A DNA stretch of 64,000 nucleotides from NCBI RefSeq assembly GCF_020509005.1, contig NC_063020.1, forward strand, positions 3,596,001 to 3,660,000, in the 5' to 3' direction. Made by a program: the position numbers and the translations under genes. The first letter of the stretch is position 1. Every line of letters begins with the position of its first letter. The notes under the pieces were generated by a model that worked only from the letters and a program-made list of their open reading frames with translations, was not told the origin of the DNA and did not search any database. The stretch is from Fulvia fulva. Its lineage: Eukaryota > Ascomycota > Dothideomycetes > Mycosphaerellales > Mycosphaerellaceae. Below are positions 11,619-22,408 of this stretch, in pieces.

Positions 11619-12623
11619 CTAGTTCTTGGAGGCTCCAGTGAGAATGATGGAGTAGAAGATCTGGTTGTCCTTGAGAGCAAGGACGGATCCTGGCTGCTCG
11701 GCGTCACCAGAGTTGCAGCCAGTGTAGCGACCAGTGAAGAGAGTGGCGCCGTTGTAGGCCCCGATGTAACCTCTCTGGCCGGCATCCACGTTGAAGCCGT
11801 TCTGCACGGAAGTGGAGACCTCTTGGGTGAACTCCATGCCGAAGGTGGCCTCAACAGAGAAGATGCCCTCGATACCGCCTCCAGCGGTCAAAGAGTATGA
11901 GGTGCTGATGGATTTGCTCTCCTGCTCCTCGACAGAGATGATACATCCTTGCTCGCCACCGTTGGTGCAGTCAATGATGTTGGAAACCTGCACAGTCCTA
12001 GACTGGCTTGGCTGCTGGCTGTCGGTGACGAAGCCGTCGCACTCAGTGTTGGACTGGCGCTTCATGGCAGCCAAAGCCTGACGCTCGACATTTGCGGCGG
12101 TGTTCCTGGTGACGCCGGTCATGGGGAACTCCCGAGCTGGGGTCGACAGTCTGGTGAGACCAGACCCGCCATTGGGGAAGACAGAAATGCCTGGTGCATC
12201 TCCACCGAGGTTCGACTGGACACACGACGCATTGTCCACGAGCGTGGCGTACACAGCTCCTGGACCACTTGGTGGGCAGCTCTGGTCGCGGGTGAAGAGC
12301 AATTGCAGGGCGCTGAAAGGCGAATCGACCACCTTCAGGAAGAATGGGGCGTCCTCGGGGAGGAGACCGGGGTTGCAGCCGTAGTTGCCTGCGCCGGCAT
12401 CGATGGTCTCTTGACCAGTGTAGATGCACACGCCACCGGTTTCGTCGTTGCAGTTCATTTCGGAGTAGAAGCCAACATCGGCGACGAAGATTTGGCCGTT
12501 GGCATCGGTTCCACCGCAGCTGGTGCCCTGCCTCCTCTCCACGAAGGTGTAAGGAGATGTGACGGGGCTTGCGATGGCAACGCCGAGCATTGCAGCTGTG
12601 AGGGCGATTGTTCGTGGAGCCAT
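11619..12623 (-). CDS. Secreted protein with two predicted Kex2-type cleavage sites; function unknown
   Basis: Single-exon frame of 334 residues from the ATG at 12623 (the frame is open further upstream, but the signal peptide begins here). Residues 1-19 form a signal peptide (ends VAIAS). RR at 30-31 and KR at 188-189 are dibasic sites, each followed by Gln and then a Cys-containing segment, so the precursor may be cut into two mature chains: about 32-189, Cys-rich, and 190-334. The C-terminal chain is rich in alternating Ser/Thr and hydrophobic residues, suggesting a long beta-sheet, in outline like fungal secreted proteins with an aerolysin-type fold; that is a loose resemblance and not an identification. 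It could be an effector, an adhesion or a wall protein. A TATA-like CTTAAAG lies about 110 bases upstream of the ATG. Confidence 0.8.
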   Translation of the reverse strand: MAPRTIALTAAMLGVAIASPVTSPYTFVERRQGTSCGGTDANGQIFVADVGFYSEMNCNDETGGVCIYTGQETIDAGAGNYGCNPGLLPEDAPFFLKVVDSPFSALQLLFTRDQSCPPSGPGAVYATLVDNASCVQSNLGGDAPGISVFPNGGSGLTRLSTPAREFPMTGVTRNTAANVERQALAAMKRQSNTECDGFVTDSQQPSQSRTVQVSNIIDCTNGGEQGCIISVEEQESKSISTSYSLTAGGGIEGIFSVEATFGMEFTQEVSTSVQNGFNVDAGQRGYIGAYNGATLFTGRYTGCNSGDAEQPGSVLALKDNQIFYSIILTGASKN

Positions 12624-14499
12624 GGCTGATGAAGTGGCGCTTTGAGGGGGAAAGGGTCTTGAGTGGTTTTGTTGACTGAAGGTACTGGATGATGATGGCT
12701 TGATGGTGAGAGGAATTGGGAAGTCGAACTGGCTCTTTAAGTATGCCTTTCCCGGCCTTCGTCTTCCTCCACCTTGACGACATCCTGTCGTGCTATGCAG
12801 CTCATGCTCCATACAGGTCGTTGACAACTTCCTGTCTAGCGAGACTGCCGCCAGTCATGTGTGCAGAACCGGGCACAATCCAACATCTGGTGCTCGAAAA
12901 CGCTCTGGCGTGTATGTGGTATGCCTAGGTGCATGGAATGAATGCTAGCACAATTGCAACCAACAATAGCCAAGGCTTTCATGGTATGTCTAGTCGAACG
13001 AAGGAATACTAGCACAGTATCAACCAGCACGACTATGCCCGAGACAATAACGATCGCACGATCTGATGTCAATACGAGAAGAGCAGGTGGGCGAGGTTGG
13101 TTGGAGTGAATCATGAACCAGCCTTGGCGGATCGAGATGCTGATCTTCGCTCGTGGTTTCTGGCCCCAAGGTGGTATCGAGGCAAGAAGGGGCACTTACA
13201 AATCATTCGATGATCACCAAATTCATGGTCTACACGTGGGATGTCTCAAGCAAGCAATAGCGTCAGCTGTTAGTCATGGTCTACACGTGGGATGTCTCAA
13301 GCAAGCAATAGCGTCAGCTGTTGATCATCACCATCGATACTCCATCAGTTTCGGGCAAGCGTAGCGACAAATACACGACTTCAGATGGACAAGTGACAGT
13401 ACTCTTTTTCGACTACCACAAACCATACTGGTTCTATGAAGACGGCTTTCCACCTTAGGAAGAATGCACCCGAGGCCACACGATGTCGTGCATGCCGAGT
13501 CTTTCATGATGCGTGTCAAGCACTGCATCTCACGATGGACATCAACAACGTTGTTCGCAGGATTGAAGAGTATCACGAACCCTAAGTCGAGCGGCCACGC
13601 TCCAGCGAGACATTCAACCAGATGGCTCCATGAGGGCAACGTGGGCGGCCTTGTTCTATACGAGCCTTGCGAACCCATTGGCTTTACCTAACGTCGGACT
13701 GGACTACGCAGTAGCCAAGGCAACGATTTCATCTAGTGTGCATGTCTTCAGCTCGAACATATTGCGTTACCTGTTTGGGGTAGGTCCAATGCTTCGTTGT
13801 TGTACGCCGGTATAGCTTGATTATGCAAAAGGATGGCCAAGGCCTTGGCTATGTGTTGGACCGCAGCGGCCATGCCACTTCACGATGAACGAGGGCATAT
13901 GCTTTTTCGAGTCAGGCAATCACCAGCCACGAAACAGCACTGAATTGTCTGCCGCGGAATACCCAGATGGATGCCAGCAGAGCACTTGGGTTTCTAGAGG
14001 GCTCGCCCAAAGACAGACTGGAATCAACGCCGCAGCGTGAAGTCTGCTCGACTGAGTGGTAAAGGACGATCGGCGGTTGATCTCCCCGAAAACGTGTTCA
14101 ACCTGGTCCCCACGTTGCCTGTTCCTCGAACAATGACTTGCAGCTTGGCTGAGTGTCATGTCAATGCACACAGCCAAGCCAACAACAGATGTCTCCACAC
14201 CAGTACAGCTCCGAGTGGAGCCGTTGAGCGATCGACCACATTGTCTACTATTGCTGCAATGAATCGGCCAGGAACGGGTTAGCCATGGCAGAGTGATGTG
14301 CTCTCTAGACATTCAAGCCGACAACAAGTCAACGCCGGGACACCTGATTTGGCAGGTCATGAACACCGGACTACATCTAGCAGATCTAAGGCATTCCTTC
14401 AACTTGGCATACATATGAGACACATCGGTGTCGGCAGGAAGATATGCCGTTTGGTCAAACCACAAGCTGTTACGCCAACACTTATGCATCGCTGCGCTG
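12624..14499. other. Gene-free stretch with diverged and recent tandem duplications
   Basis: No supported gene. Two diverged direct copies begin near 12915 and 12979 (both with TGGTATG..CTAG and, further on, CTAGCACA). A near-perfect 51-bp duplication follows at 13223-13322. Small open frames at 13328-13678 and 13920-14312 on the minus strand have no recognisable domain. The right edge is the insertion site of the Tc1/mariner element. Confidence 0.5.
13223..13322. repeat. 51-bp tandem duplication, two copies
   Basis: The unit starting TCATGGTCTACACGTGGGAT occurs at 13223-13273 and again at 13274-13322. The 49 bases available for comparison are identical, so the duplication is recent or conserved. 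It lies in non-coding DNA. Confidence 0.95.
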
Positions 14500-14501
14500 T
14501 A

Positions 14502-14532
14502 CAGTCCTGGGCATAGTTTTGACAACCCCTGT
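14502..14532 (+). repeat. Left terminal inverted repeat of the Tc1/mariner element
   Basis: 31 bases beginning CAGTCCTGGGCATAGTTTT. They match the reverse complement of the right repeat at 30 of 31 positions (G against T at position 20). A TA target duplication lies immediately outside. Confidence 0.95.
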
Positions 14533-14634
14533 ATTTACGCTAACCCCTTCCGGCTATCCATGTCCATCTCAGAAGGCGTTGCTACCTTCAATCTCATTAT
14601 CCACACACTCACACACGCGCTATCTATCGCCACT

Positions 14635-15630
14635 ATGCCGAAGGGACGCGTCTTTACCGAATTCGAGAAGGGCGAGATGTGGTCTCTTCACAAACACGCC
14701 CACTGGCCGCTACAGTAGATTGCAGACGCCCTTCATACTAACAAAGGCTCTGTCTCTTCAGTAATCTCACGGCTTGAAAGAGTGCCACCTTCCACACCGA
14801 AGAAGAGAGGCCCACCACCTGTAATCAACACCTCCAAGCGTTAGCGACTTGTCCATCGAGCCACCACTGATGCTAATAGCCGCCGCCTGCGATACGAACA
14901 GATTGCCGCGATAGAGGGCATCTTCAGCGACGTCCGGACAGTAAGAGCTGCGTTCAAGAAGGAGGGCTTCTTACGATATGTCTCAACACGCAAGCCGTTG
15001 TTGACTAAGAAACACAAGGAGGCACGGCTTCGATGGGCAAGGGCTTATATTAAATGGACAGTGGAACAGTGGGCTCAGGTCCTTTGGACAGATGAAGCTT
15101 CATTCAGGTGTGGAATATTCGGACAGGTCTATGTGACACGCAGGGCAGATGAGGCTTATCACGAACACTGTCTTACAGCACGCTTCCGCAAGTTCTCAGC
15201 CTGTATAATATAGGGCTGTATCTCTGCAGATGGACCTATAGAAGTCTATATATTCGAGAAGGGCTCTGTCGACGGTGAGGTGTATCGCAGCCAGATTGTC
15301 CCTCTTATCCACACGGCAATTGAGAAGCAGCGAGTGTCAACAGGCTCGCAGGACTGCATTGTTATGCAAGACAACGCCTCAATCCACAAGGCGAAGGCAA
15401 CGGTGAGTCTATTTAAGGAGAAGGGCCTACACATTATGGAATGGCCAGCCAATTCACCAGATCTCAACCCTATTGAGAATCTATGGGCTCTTCTTAAGCA
15501 TAGGGTAGGTGCTCATTTTCCTACAACACGAGATGAGGTAATAGCTGCTTTCAAGATTGAATGGGCCAAGCTCACACCTAGGACATACAACGTATATACA
15601 AGAGTATGCGAGAACGCTGCGAGGCAGTAA
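14635..15630 (+). pseudogene. Tc1/mariner transposase with three in-frame TAG codons
   Basis: A single uninterrupted reading frame of 332 codons from the ATG at 14635, broken only by TAG at 14716-14718, 14842-14844 and 15211-15213; there is no frameshift. The first part is a helix-turn-helix DNA-binding region and a Pro-rich linker (STPKKRGPPPV). The catalytic core shows WTDEASF (first Asp), MQDNASIH (second Asp) and NSPDLNPIENLW (Glu), with 34 residues between the second Asp and the Glu, i.e. DD34E. The first two TAGs fit CAG changed to TAG. The third sits where relatives have the Trp of WGC, fitting TGG to TAG. All three are therefore CpA-to-TpA changes on one strand or the other, as RIP produces. 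Confidence 0.95.
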
Positions 15631-15711
15631 TAGCTAACAATGGAGGACACACCAGGTGGTGAGCTACGCCAAGCAGTGGATACATCCTTCCTAATGAGGA
15701 AAGGTGGAAGA

Positions 15712-15742
15712 ACAGGGGTTGTAAAAACTATGCCCAGGACTG
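15712..15742 (-). repeat. Right terminal inverted repeat of the Tc1/mariner element
   Basis: Reverse-complement partner of 14502-14532 with one mismatch; followed by the TA target duplication at 15743-15744. Confidence 0.95.
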
Positions 15743-15744
15743 TA

Positions 15745-16420
15745 TTCGCGGTTGCATTGCTGCAAAAGAGTCATAAGCTTTGGACTGAGGATCACACTTC
15801 CTCCTCCCCGCGGAGTATATCCAGACCAGAGAGGTGTTGTCGTCTGCTTCTGGCAACTTGGCACGACGATCGCATCGTCATTGGCCATATAGAATGGACT
15901 TGGCGAACTGGGCAGGGCAAGAATCCTTCCAGCTGGGACTCGCCTATGCTTTAACACTACTTCACAGCAACCACAGCCGCAGCAACAACAAGCACTTGTG
16001 AAGCATTAGTGGCGTCCAAGATAAGATCGACAGGTCCGTCACCGCTGGGCGGCTCCTTCACATGCCGTACACCGGCTCCGCTTCAGCTTGCTCCGTTTTC
16101 AAGTCGACCGCGTGACGAGTTCCAACAACGTGCCAACATACAGCATTCAAGATGTGGTCTAGGGCCAATCGTAGCATATCATGGCAGACGTCAGAAGAAC
16201 CGCTGGTCATGATCACGACGATAATTTGAGGCATCCTGTTTGCGGTCAAGCTACCTTCCTCTTGTGCACACATTCAGCAATCAGCTCTATCTCCAACATC
16301 AGACCGCTGCAGGTATCCGGTGTCGTTCAGCGTGCACCCTGTCAAAGCGAATCCGCCTGATATTGGAGGTAGAATCAGCTACGACATCACCTCGCAGCGT
16401 GTCGACAGTCTTCTATTACA
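15745..16420. other. Intergenic region, no gene seen
   Basis: Separates the transposon from the next surface-protein gene. Nothing repeated or structured was noticed. The last few hundred bases should contain the promoter of the gene starting at 16421, but no clear TATA element was seen. Confidence 0.5.
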
Positions 16421-17428
16421 ATGCCATTCTCAAGATCTGTTCCACTGCTCGCCACACTACTCCTCTCATCATTGACCTCAGCTCAATCGACTGACAGGTC
16501 CATCTCCGGCCCCTTCAAGCCAGGTCCAGCGAACTCCCAGGAAGCTCTCCAGCTCATAGCATCATTCGGACAGAACCCCAATCGCACGTCCTCCTTGACC
16601 TTCCCTTTCACAGCGAATGGAACTTCCACGGACTGGACATGGCGTGTCAATATCACAACCATCAACGTTCCCAATTCCGGCCGTCTGGATGATCTCGCCT
16701 CATCAGATGCAGACTACTCGCAAGGACTGCAGGTGGTCAATGCGCAGTGGGGACTTGCTTTAGCTGAGGAGGATGGCTCGCTCTCAAATTGGTTGGCACA
16801 ACAGAACATGAACTTGACTGTCCAAACTCTGATGACGAGCAAGCCGACCAACATCACCGAGTCTTACAGCAACGAAGATGATGGCGACTGCAGTTCCGTC
16901 CTTGGGGATCAGTGTACACAGTCCATCATGATGGCATCAGACTCTGCACGAGGAGCTGTTGATTTCGCTGGATTGGAGGGCTGTGAAGATACCCTCAATG
17001 CGGGATCAGGAGGCGGGAGTGATGGGACTAGCTTCGGTAAGTCTGGACTGATCAGGCCCGTAAATCGAACTGCATGCTGACAATATGACTCAGCCATCAC
17101 AGCAAGCCCAAACGCCACTGATACAAACCCTGGCAGTGAGACTCTCTGGTACAGGACGTCGCCAATGTATACGATCGCAGAGGACAATCTCGCGCATTAC
17201 AACGAGTCCGTTGGGGCGTTACAGATTCTGCTCATCAGGCCTGAGTATGGAACCAATCAGGAACCTCGTGGAGAGTCTGATGGCCCGAAGCTTTTCTGTC
17301 GGATTGTTGACAAGGAGGTCGTTGATACTACTGCCGGACAGGATGGACAGGAGTCTGGTGCGATGCGGACTACGTTCTCGGTGGCGTTACTGTGCAGCTT
17401 CGTGTTGCTTGCTATAGTGTTACAGTAA
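16421..17428 (+). CDS. Predicted GPI-anchored secreted protein, function unknown
   Basis: Two exons, 16421-17036 and 17094-17428, with a 57-base GT-AG intron, give 316 residues. Residues 1-21 are a signal peptide ending TSAQ. The body has many N-glycosylation sequons (for example NRTS, NGTS, NLTV, NITE) and a few cysteines. A Gly/Ser-rich linker occurs near the exon junction (GSGGGSDGTS). The C-terminal about 20 residues are strongly hydrophobic and preceded by a short small-residue segment (GQESGAM), the layout of a GPI-attachment signal. It is expected at the plasma membrane or cell wall. No catalytic domain was recognised. The neighbour on the opposite strand is another GPI-type surface protein, and the two genes converge with about 210 bases between them. 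Confidence 0.85.
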
Positions 17429-17640
17429 GGCGATCCAGCGTAGCAAGACATGGGACTTCCATGCTAAATCGCCGGGTTTTGCTGTTGACTTGGATTTGAT
17501 ACTGTCGCTCTTCCTTCTACTATCGTTGGTCCTTCTTCTACTGTTCTTAGTTTTTCTACTGGGTATTGAGTCCTATTCTAAGCATCATGCCCGACTAGTC
17601 GGCACGCTCCACACTAAGACGCTACCGAAATTTCCCATGC

Positions 17641-19028
17641 CTAGAGTGCTACAGCAATAGCCCCTCCCACCACACCTGCAAGCATACCCCTAGCCAGCTT
17701 CGCCACATCAGCAGCCCCAGTGTACGCCGCAGCTGTGCCTGATGCCGTTGCCCTAGTCGGGTCCATATTCGCCGCCGTAGAGGTCGCTGCTGCATTCGCG
17801 GGTGCCACGGCAAGTCCGGTGCTGTAGATGGCTAGAATCGTCTCCGGCTGGCTGTCCATGGCGAAGGTAAAGCTAGTGAAAGGGAGTGCTTCAACTCGCG
17901 TGGCGTCTGCGAAAGCTACGCGATCTGAAGTAGTAGCAGAAGCGTCTAGGCTAGCACGCTCTAGGGGTGGTGCGAGAGGGTTGAGAACGCTGCATAAGAG
18001 TGTTAGCAAGTTGGTAATGATGAAGGCGTGGGTGACTTACCCATCAATGACATGTGCCACTCCATTGAACAAGATGACGTTCGGGATCACGACCTTGGCT
18101 CCATTGACGAACACAGCCCCGTCATCGGTGACAGTGAGCTGCAGATCGCTTCCCTGCAGCGAAGGCACAGTCGCATTGCTGATCGAAGGCGAGAAGATCA
18201 CATTCTCAGAGATGACGTGATAGCTCAGAACTTCCTAGAGAGTCTCCTGATCTGCGCCTTCTAGAACAGACCCGATCAGTTGAAAAGCCTCATTCATCGG
18301 TACGAAGACAGTCAGATCGGACACGCCTATCGCGGTGCCGCCGTCGTCCGTGAGCCCCAGCTGCAGTCCCAGATTATCCACTGCCTCTAGAGCACCATTT
18401 AATGCCGTGTAGCCGGCACGTGCGGTGAAGAGTTGTAGAGGTGCCCCGAAGGCGAGCGCAGTGTCGACTTTGTGAATGATGATGTTTTCGCCAAGGGGAA
18501 TGTCCTAAGGAAGGCAAAGTCAGGATCTAGAAGTTGTCAATGGTACGGCATACTAACCGCTTCGACCACCTTAGAGACAGCGAACTCTCCGCTCAAGACT
18601 TCGACATCCGCCCCGTTCTTTACGATCCCAATGTACTGGCCACCCGTGAAGTTCGTGAACGGCTGTTGATCGTTGACAAAATCCGGCGTCAACAGACTTT
18701 GTACGAAATTCGGGACCTCGCCCACACTCGCGGCCGGATAAAGACCACGAAAGACGTGGTTAGAAAGCAAAGCAGTGACAGAAGTGACGTTGCGATTGGC
18801 GACTGCCACGCCCTCTGGGATGTTCGGGTCAACGTTTTGGAAGGCTTCGTTGGTTGGTGCAATGATGGTGATATTGGTAGCCTGGGCCAGAGCGTCGGCG
18901 AGGTCTGCGATGCTGAGGAGATCCGTCAGGGTGCTAAGGTCGGGCTGCGATTGCAGGAGGGCCAGGAGGTCGGCTTGGGCGCTGACAAGGGCTGCTGGGA
19001 GCAGAGCATGGAGGAGAGGAGAACGCAT
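17641..19028 (-). pseudogene. Two-FAS1 (fasciclin) domain surface protein with an in-frame stop in FAS1-2
   Basis: Fasciclin-domain adhesion protein, probably GPI-anchored. Three exons (19028-18558, 18504-18041, 17989-17641) join in frame into 428 codons. Signal peptide at 1-17 (ends LVSAQ). The first FAS1 domain covers about 20-157 (TIIAPTNEAF, then LLSNHV), the second about 165-310 (TVFVPMNEAF, EVLSYHV, NGAKVV). The C-terminus is Ser/Thr/Ala-rich and ends in a hydrophobic tail. Codon 247 is TAG (18235-18237), directly before EVLSYHV. No plausible intron removes it, since the domain is continuous across it, and CAG to TAG (CpA to TpA) would explain it. Termination there would drop the core of FAS1-2 and the anchor. 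Sequencing error or readthrough cannot be excluded, since the rest is intact. Confidence 0.8.
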
Positions 19029-19112
19029 GGTTGCAGACCTGGTCTATCGACACACTGTTCGTTCTGGATGGTTTTAGAATCTGACCAGCGCAGATTATGG
19101 GCGCATCCCACA

Positions 19113-19122
19113 TATATATATA
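19113..19122 (-). promoter_or_regulatory. TATA-like box of the FAS1-domain gene
   Basis: TATATATATA lies 85-94 bases upstream of the ATG at 19028, a usual distance for a fungal TATA box. Assigned by position and sequence only. Confidence 0.4.
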
Positions 19123-20824
19123 CTATTCTGATAACAAGACGCATGTCCGCGGCCTTGGTCCAGAGTCGTCTTGGCGAGAACCAGATATGGTCGACAACAG
19201 GTCTAAGGAACACGAAGCTGGCATGCATTTGGGATGGGTCGAATCCTGCCTTGAAGGACAGCACTCCTTCGACAGCGACTTCTTCCACCGATCATAAGGA
19301 CGAGCATGATGTGAAGAAAGAGTCTTGGTCGTTAGGCAGGACTTGGCACAAGTGGTGGAGGCTTTGCATCCGGTGTCTTTTGGCCGGGTCTTATTAGAAG
19401 CGACGTAACGTCGCACTCGCGTGGACGGGCATCTTAACGACCTACAGTGCGCAGCGTCTGGATACCAGGACCTGGCTCGCGTGTCGAATGGCGTCTATCG
19501 CGTGCATGATGTTGTTGCTTGAGAGACGTAAGTCCAGATCGTGTTTTGCCAATGGCATTGCTCCGACGAGTTTTTCCGAGACCGGGGGGACGTGCACGAA
19601 AAACACAGACTATGGAAGAAAGCACGACCGGTACCCTACAAACTCTCAATCCTTCAACACACTATCATATTGCAATACGGTCCATCCAGACCGGACGACG
19701 CCCACTACAAGTCCGTGGTCTTGGTATCTCACGCATGTGATCTGCAGCTCGCGATGAGTCGATGCATTGGAACTCTTCTGCACGGCTTCGATGTCATTGG
19801 GGAGCTTCTGTAGGCCATGGTCGGCGCCTGCTGTTGGTATGTCACTGTTAAGGAGCTCTCCGGAATGTGTGCCAGGTCTGCTTGCTGGATGAAGCATCGC
19901 TGACAGCATCTTGCAGACTGATTTGGCACGTTGGCTCCCGCCTTCTAATTTTGCTGCCTAGGTCAAATAGTAGGCTTGGGTACAGGGGCTCCGAGTGTAC
20001 TCTGTGAGAGATGGAGCTGGAACCTTGGATCCCGTATGCCATCAACACCGCCACTTCAAGCGTCTCTCCAGCGTTCAAGTCGTGGGATGAGACTCTACAC
20101 AGTGCCCACGCACGCTTGACACCGCGTCCGTGCAGGTTGATCTGGTGCTCTCGCTACCGCCGTTCTATCGCTTAAGCATGCTGTAACGAGCTCCGTGTAG
20201 AGCCTTGCTGGAAGCATGGCAAGTCTTTCAGCTTTGTCAGATGTAGATGATCCGCAGATTCGAAGGTTGCGTGAATAATGAATGTTTTTGACTTTCCTTG
20301 GTCACGGCAACTCGAGCTCGAAGCAGCTGACTTCGTGCAGGTTACTGTCGTGCTGGACTCTTCTCACAACTTCTTTTACGAACAAAGATACGCATATGTA
20401 ACAAACAGATAGACGGGGTATATGCCCTCCTCACTATCTTGCGCAGTCGAGAGAATTAAGCGTTAGTGTTCTTACTTTTTAACAGTTACAGTCAAAGGAT
20501 CTCGAAGACAAGAAGGCAGACCGAACCTGAACCGCAATATGCTGCAGTCGTATAGTTGTTCCTACTATGACTTGTATATACAGAGGTTGCTCGTGTACGG
20601 GACGGCAACGGACTCATAAAACTTACTACTGGCAGAGCCGAGAGACATCGGCTCGACGAGAGTGTATGGAAGGAAGACAGGCACCACGTGCTTAGCGCCT
20701 GGCCCGAGCGTTTCCGCACAGCTTGGGGCGCTTGATCCCCGATCATCAGCTTGCTGCCACAGACATCTTGTTGACGCACGCCGAAGTCATGCTCTGGACT
20801 CAACACTTCACCCGCTGAGTACTT
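19123..20824. other. Intergenic region, no gene seen
   Basis: About 1.7 kb between the divergent FAS1 and F-box-like genes. Short open frames exist but none has a recognisable domain or an extended intron-consistent structure. No repeats noticed. Confidence 0.5.
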
Positions 20825-22135
20825 GTGAGCATGGCACAACGCGATCTGCCTCCTATCCGGGCTCCAGGAGGCCTCGACCATCTCACATGCAGCACCACCC
20901 AACTCCGAAACTTCGTGAAGAGGCGCACCGGTCAGAAGTTTGAAATAGTACGAGACCGAGTCGCACTCGCGCGACGTCTACAGGCTCTAGACCTCGAGCC
21001 TGGCGTATTCAGGTTCTTAGATCTGCCCGCAGAGCTTCGGAACAATGTCTACCAAGAGCTTCTTAACCTACGACCTCGCCAGTATAGAGGCTACCACTGC
21101 TATCCGAAGATATTACAAACGTCGAAGCAGGTATGTACTTCTTCGACAGCAGCGCTCTCAATCTCCTAGCTCTGACTTTGCTTCTAGATACTCTCCGAAG
21201 CGAGAGGTATACTGTATGCGGGTAACAAATGCAGCATCGAGATCTCGTGCCACGAGGTCGCAGAAGACAAGATCCACTGCAGCAGCGAGGTTCTTTCAGA
21301 CGATGTCGTAGTCAGAGAGTCTTACGACAACGGCTTGTGCAGAACGCGAGAGCTCTGGCCAGCGCACTTGCTGCACTTCTCTAACCTCGATCTAAACATC
21401 AGCATCAGAGGAGTCGGAGCCTTTGAATCCCGATGGACACACAAATACAACCTGGGCTGCTCTGTCAATAATACACTGTACAGCTTATGCGGCTTCTTGA
21501 GCTCCAGCAAGAGCCTCAAGGAGATCAATTTGAAGGTATGCGATCACGACACCCAACTCTTCATCAGGTTCATTGGCTGACAACATTATTAGTTGACTAT
21601 CGTCGAAAGCGACATCCCACAAGCATGGCTTCAAAGACCACTTTGGCCTCTATCCCGCGTTCCGAAGACCGTAGAGCTACACCTCGTGGGCTTCCCTTCC
21701 AAAGTGGAAGAGATGATCAAAGCCCAATGGCGGATCAGCGAGGAAAGCATCAAGCGGGCACTCAAGGGCGCACCAATGGAAGATGCTATTCCGCCCTGGG
21801 ACCTCAGGATCAACGACTTTCAATACGACATGCTCGCGAAACTTCGCGCAGCACGGAAGAAGGTCGATGTCCTCTACCAAGAGCTCTCCCATTTCAGACC
21901 GGAGGAGATCTCTCGTCGCGGACTGAAGAAGCGTTATGAGCGCTTTGAGAGATGGTTAAGGGACGAGACACTTATCGCTGAAGAAGTAGAAGTGGAGATC
22001 AGGGCGCAGCTCATGATGTTCGATAGGAAATGTGTCAAGATTGTTGCGGACATCGATCGTGCCGTGAAGGCAAGGATGGCAAGCTGGCGGAAGAGGCGAG
22101 ATGTGCTCAAATTGGGCGTACTGCCACAGACTTGA
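20825..22135 (+). CDS. F-box-like (LPAELR motif) protein, function unknown
   Basis: Three exons (20825-21130, 21188-21535, 21593-22135) separated by two 57-base GT-AG introns give 398 residues, or 396 from the second ATG at 20831. Near residue 60 is FRFLDLPAELRNNVYQELL, the short F-box-like/2EXR-type motif that heads a very large family of Pezizomycotina proteins of mostly unknown role. It is followed by the usual pattern of a resident helix, the CYPKILQTSKQ segment (old-style 'TCRQI' equivalent) and a variable C-terminal part. The last third (from about residue 290) is charged and helical, likely coiled coil, ending in the KRRDVL region. It may act as a substrate adaptor, but no ubiquitin-ligase role is shown. 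A second gene with the same motif lies at 31393-32274. Confidence 0.85.
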
Positions 22136-22408
22136 TTTGAGGCTACGAGCTTGACTTTAGCTATGTGGAATAACGACTTGAGACATGGCGATATGATGGT
22201 GAGGATCAGTCATGGTCAACAACAAGAATGGTCAGGGTACATGTACACAGCGCAAAATGAACTTGCCGGTCGCATCAAAAAGGACTGGGCTTTGCGCATT
22301 TTGGCTCGTTAACTCTATCTGCTATTCGGTACTCTATCGTCTCGTCCATAGTCGAGGGCAGAACTGCCAGCCCCATCCCACTAATGCCGATTCATAGACC
22401 AAAAGTTT

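Larger units (their letters stand above)
14502..15742 (+). mobile_element. Tc1/mariner-type DNA transposon, 1241 bp, transposase disabled
   Basis: Complete element by structure: 31-bp terminal inverted repeats (14502-14532 and 15712-15742) and a TA dinucleotide directly outside each end (14500-14501, 15743-15744), the target-site duplication expected for Tc1/mariner. One transposase frame runs in the + direction between the ends and has a DD34E catalytic pattern. The transposase carries three TAG codons, so the copy is non-autonomous; it could still be moved by an intact relative because its ends are nearly perfect. Confidence 0.95.
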
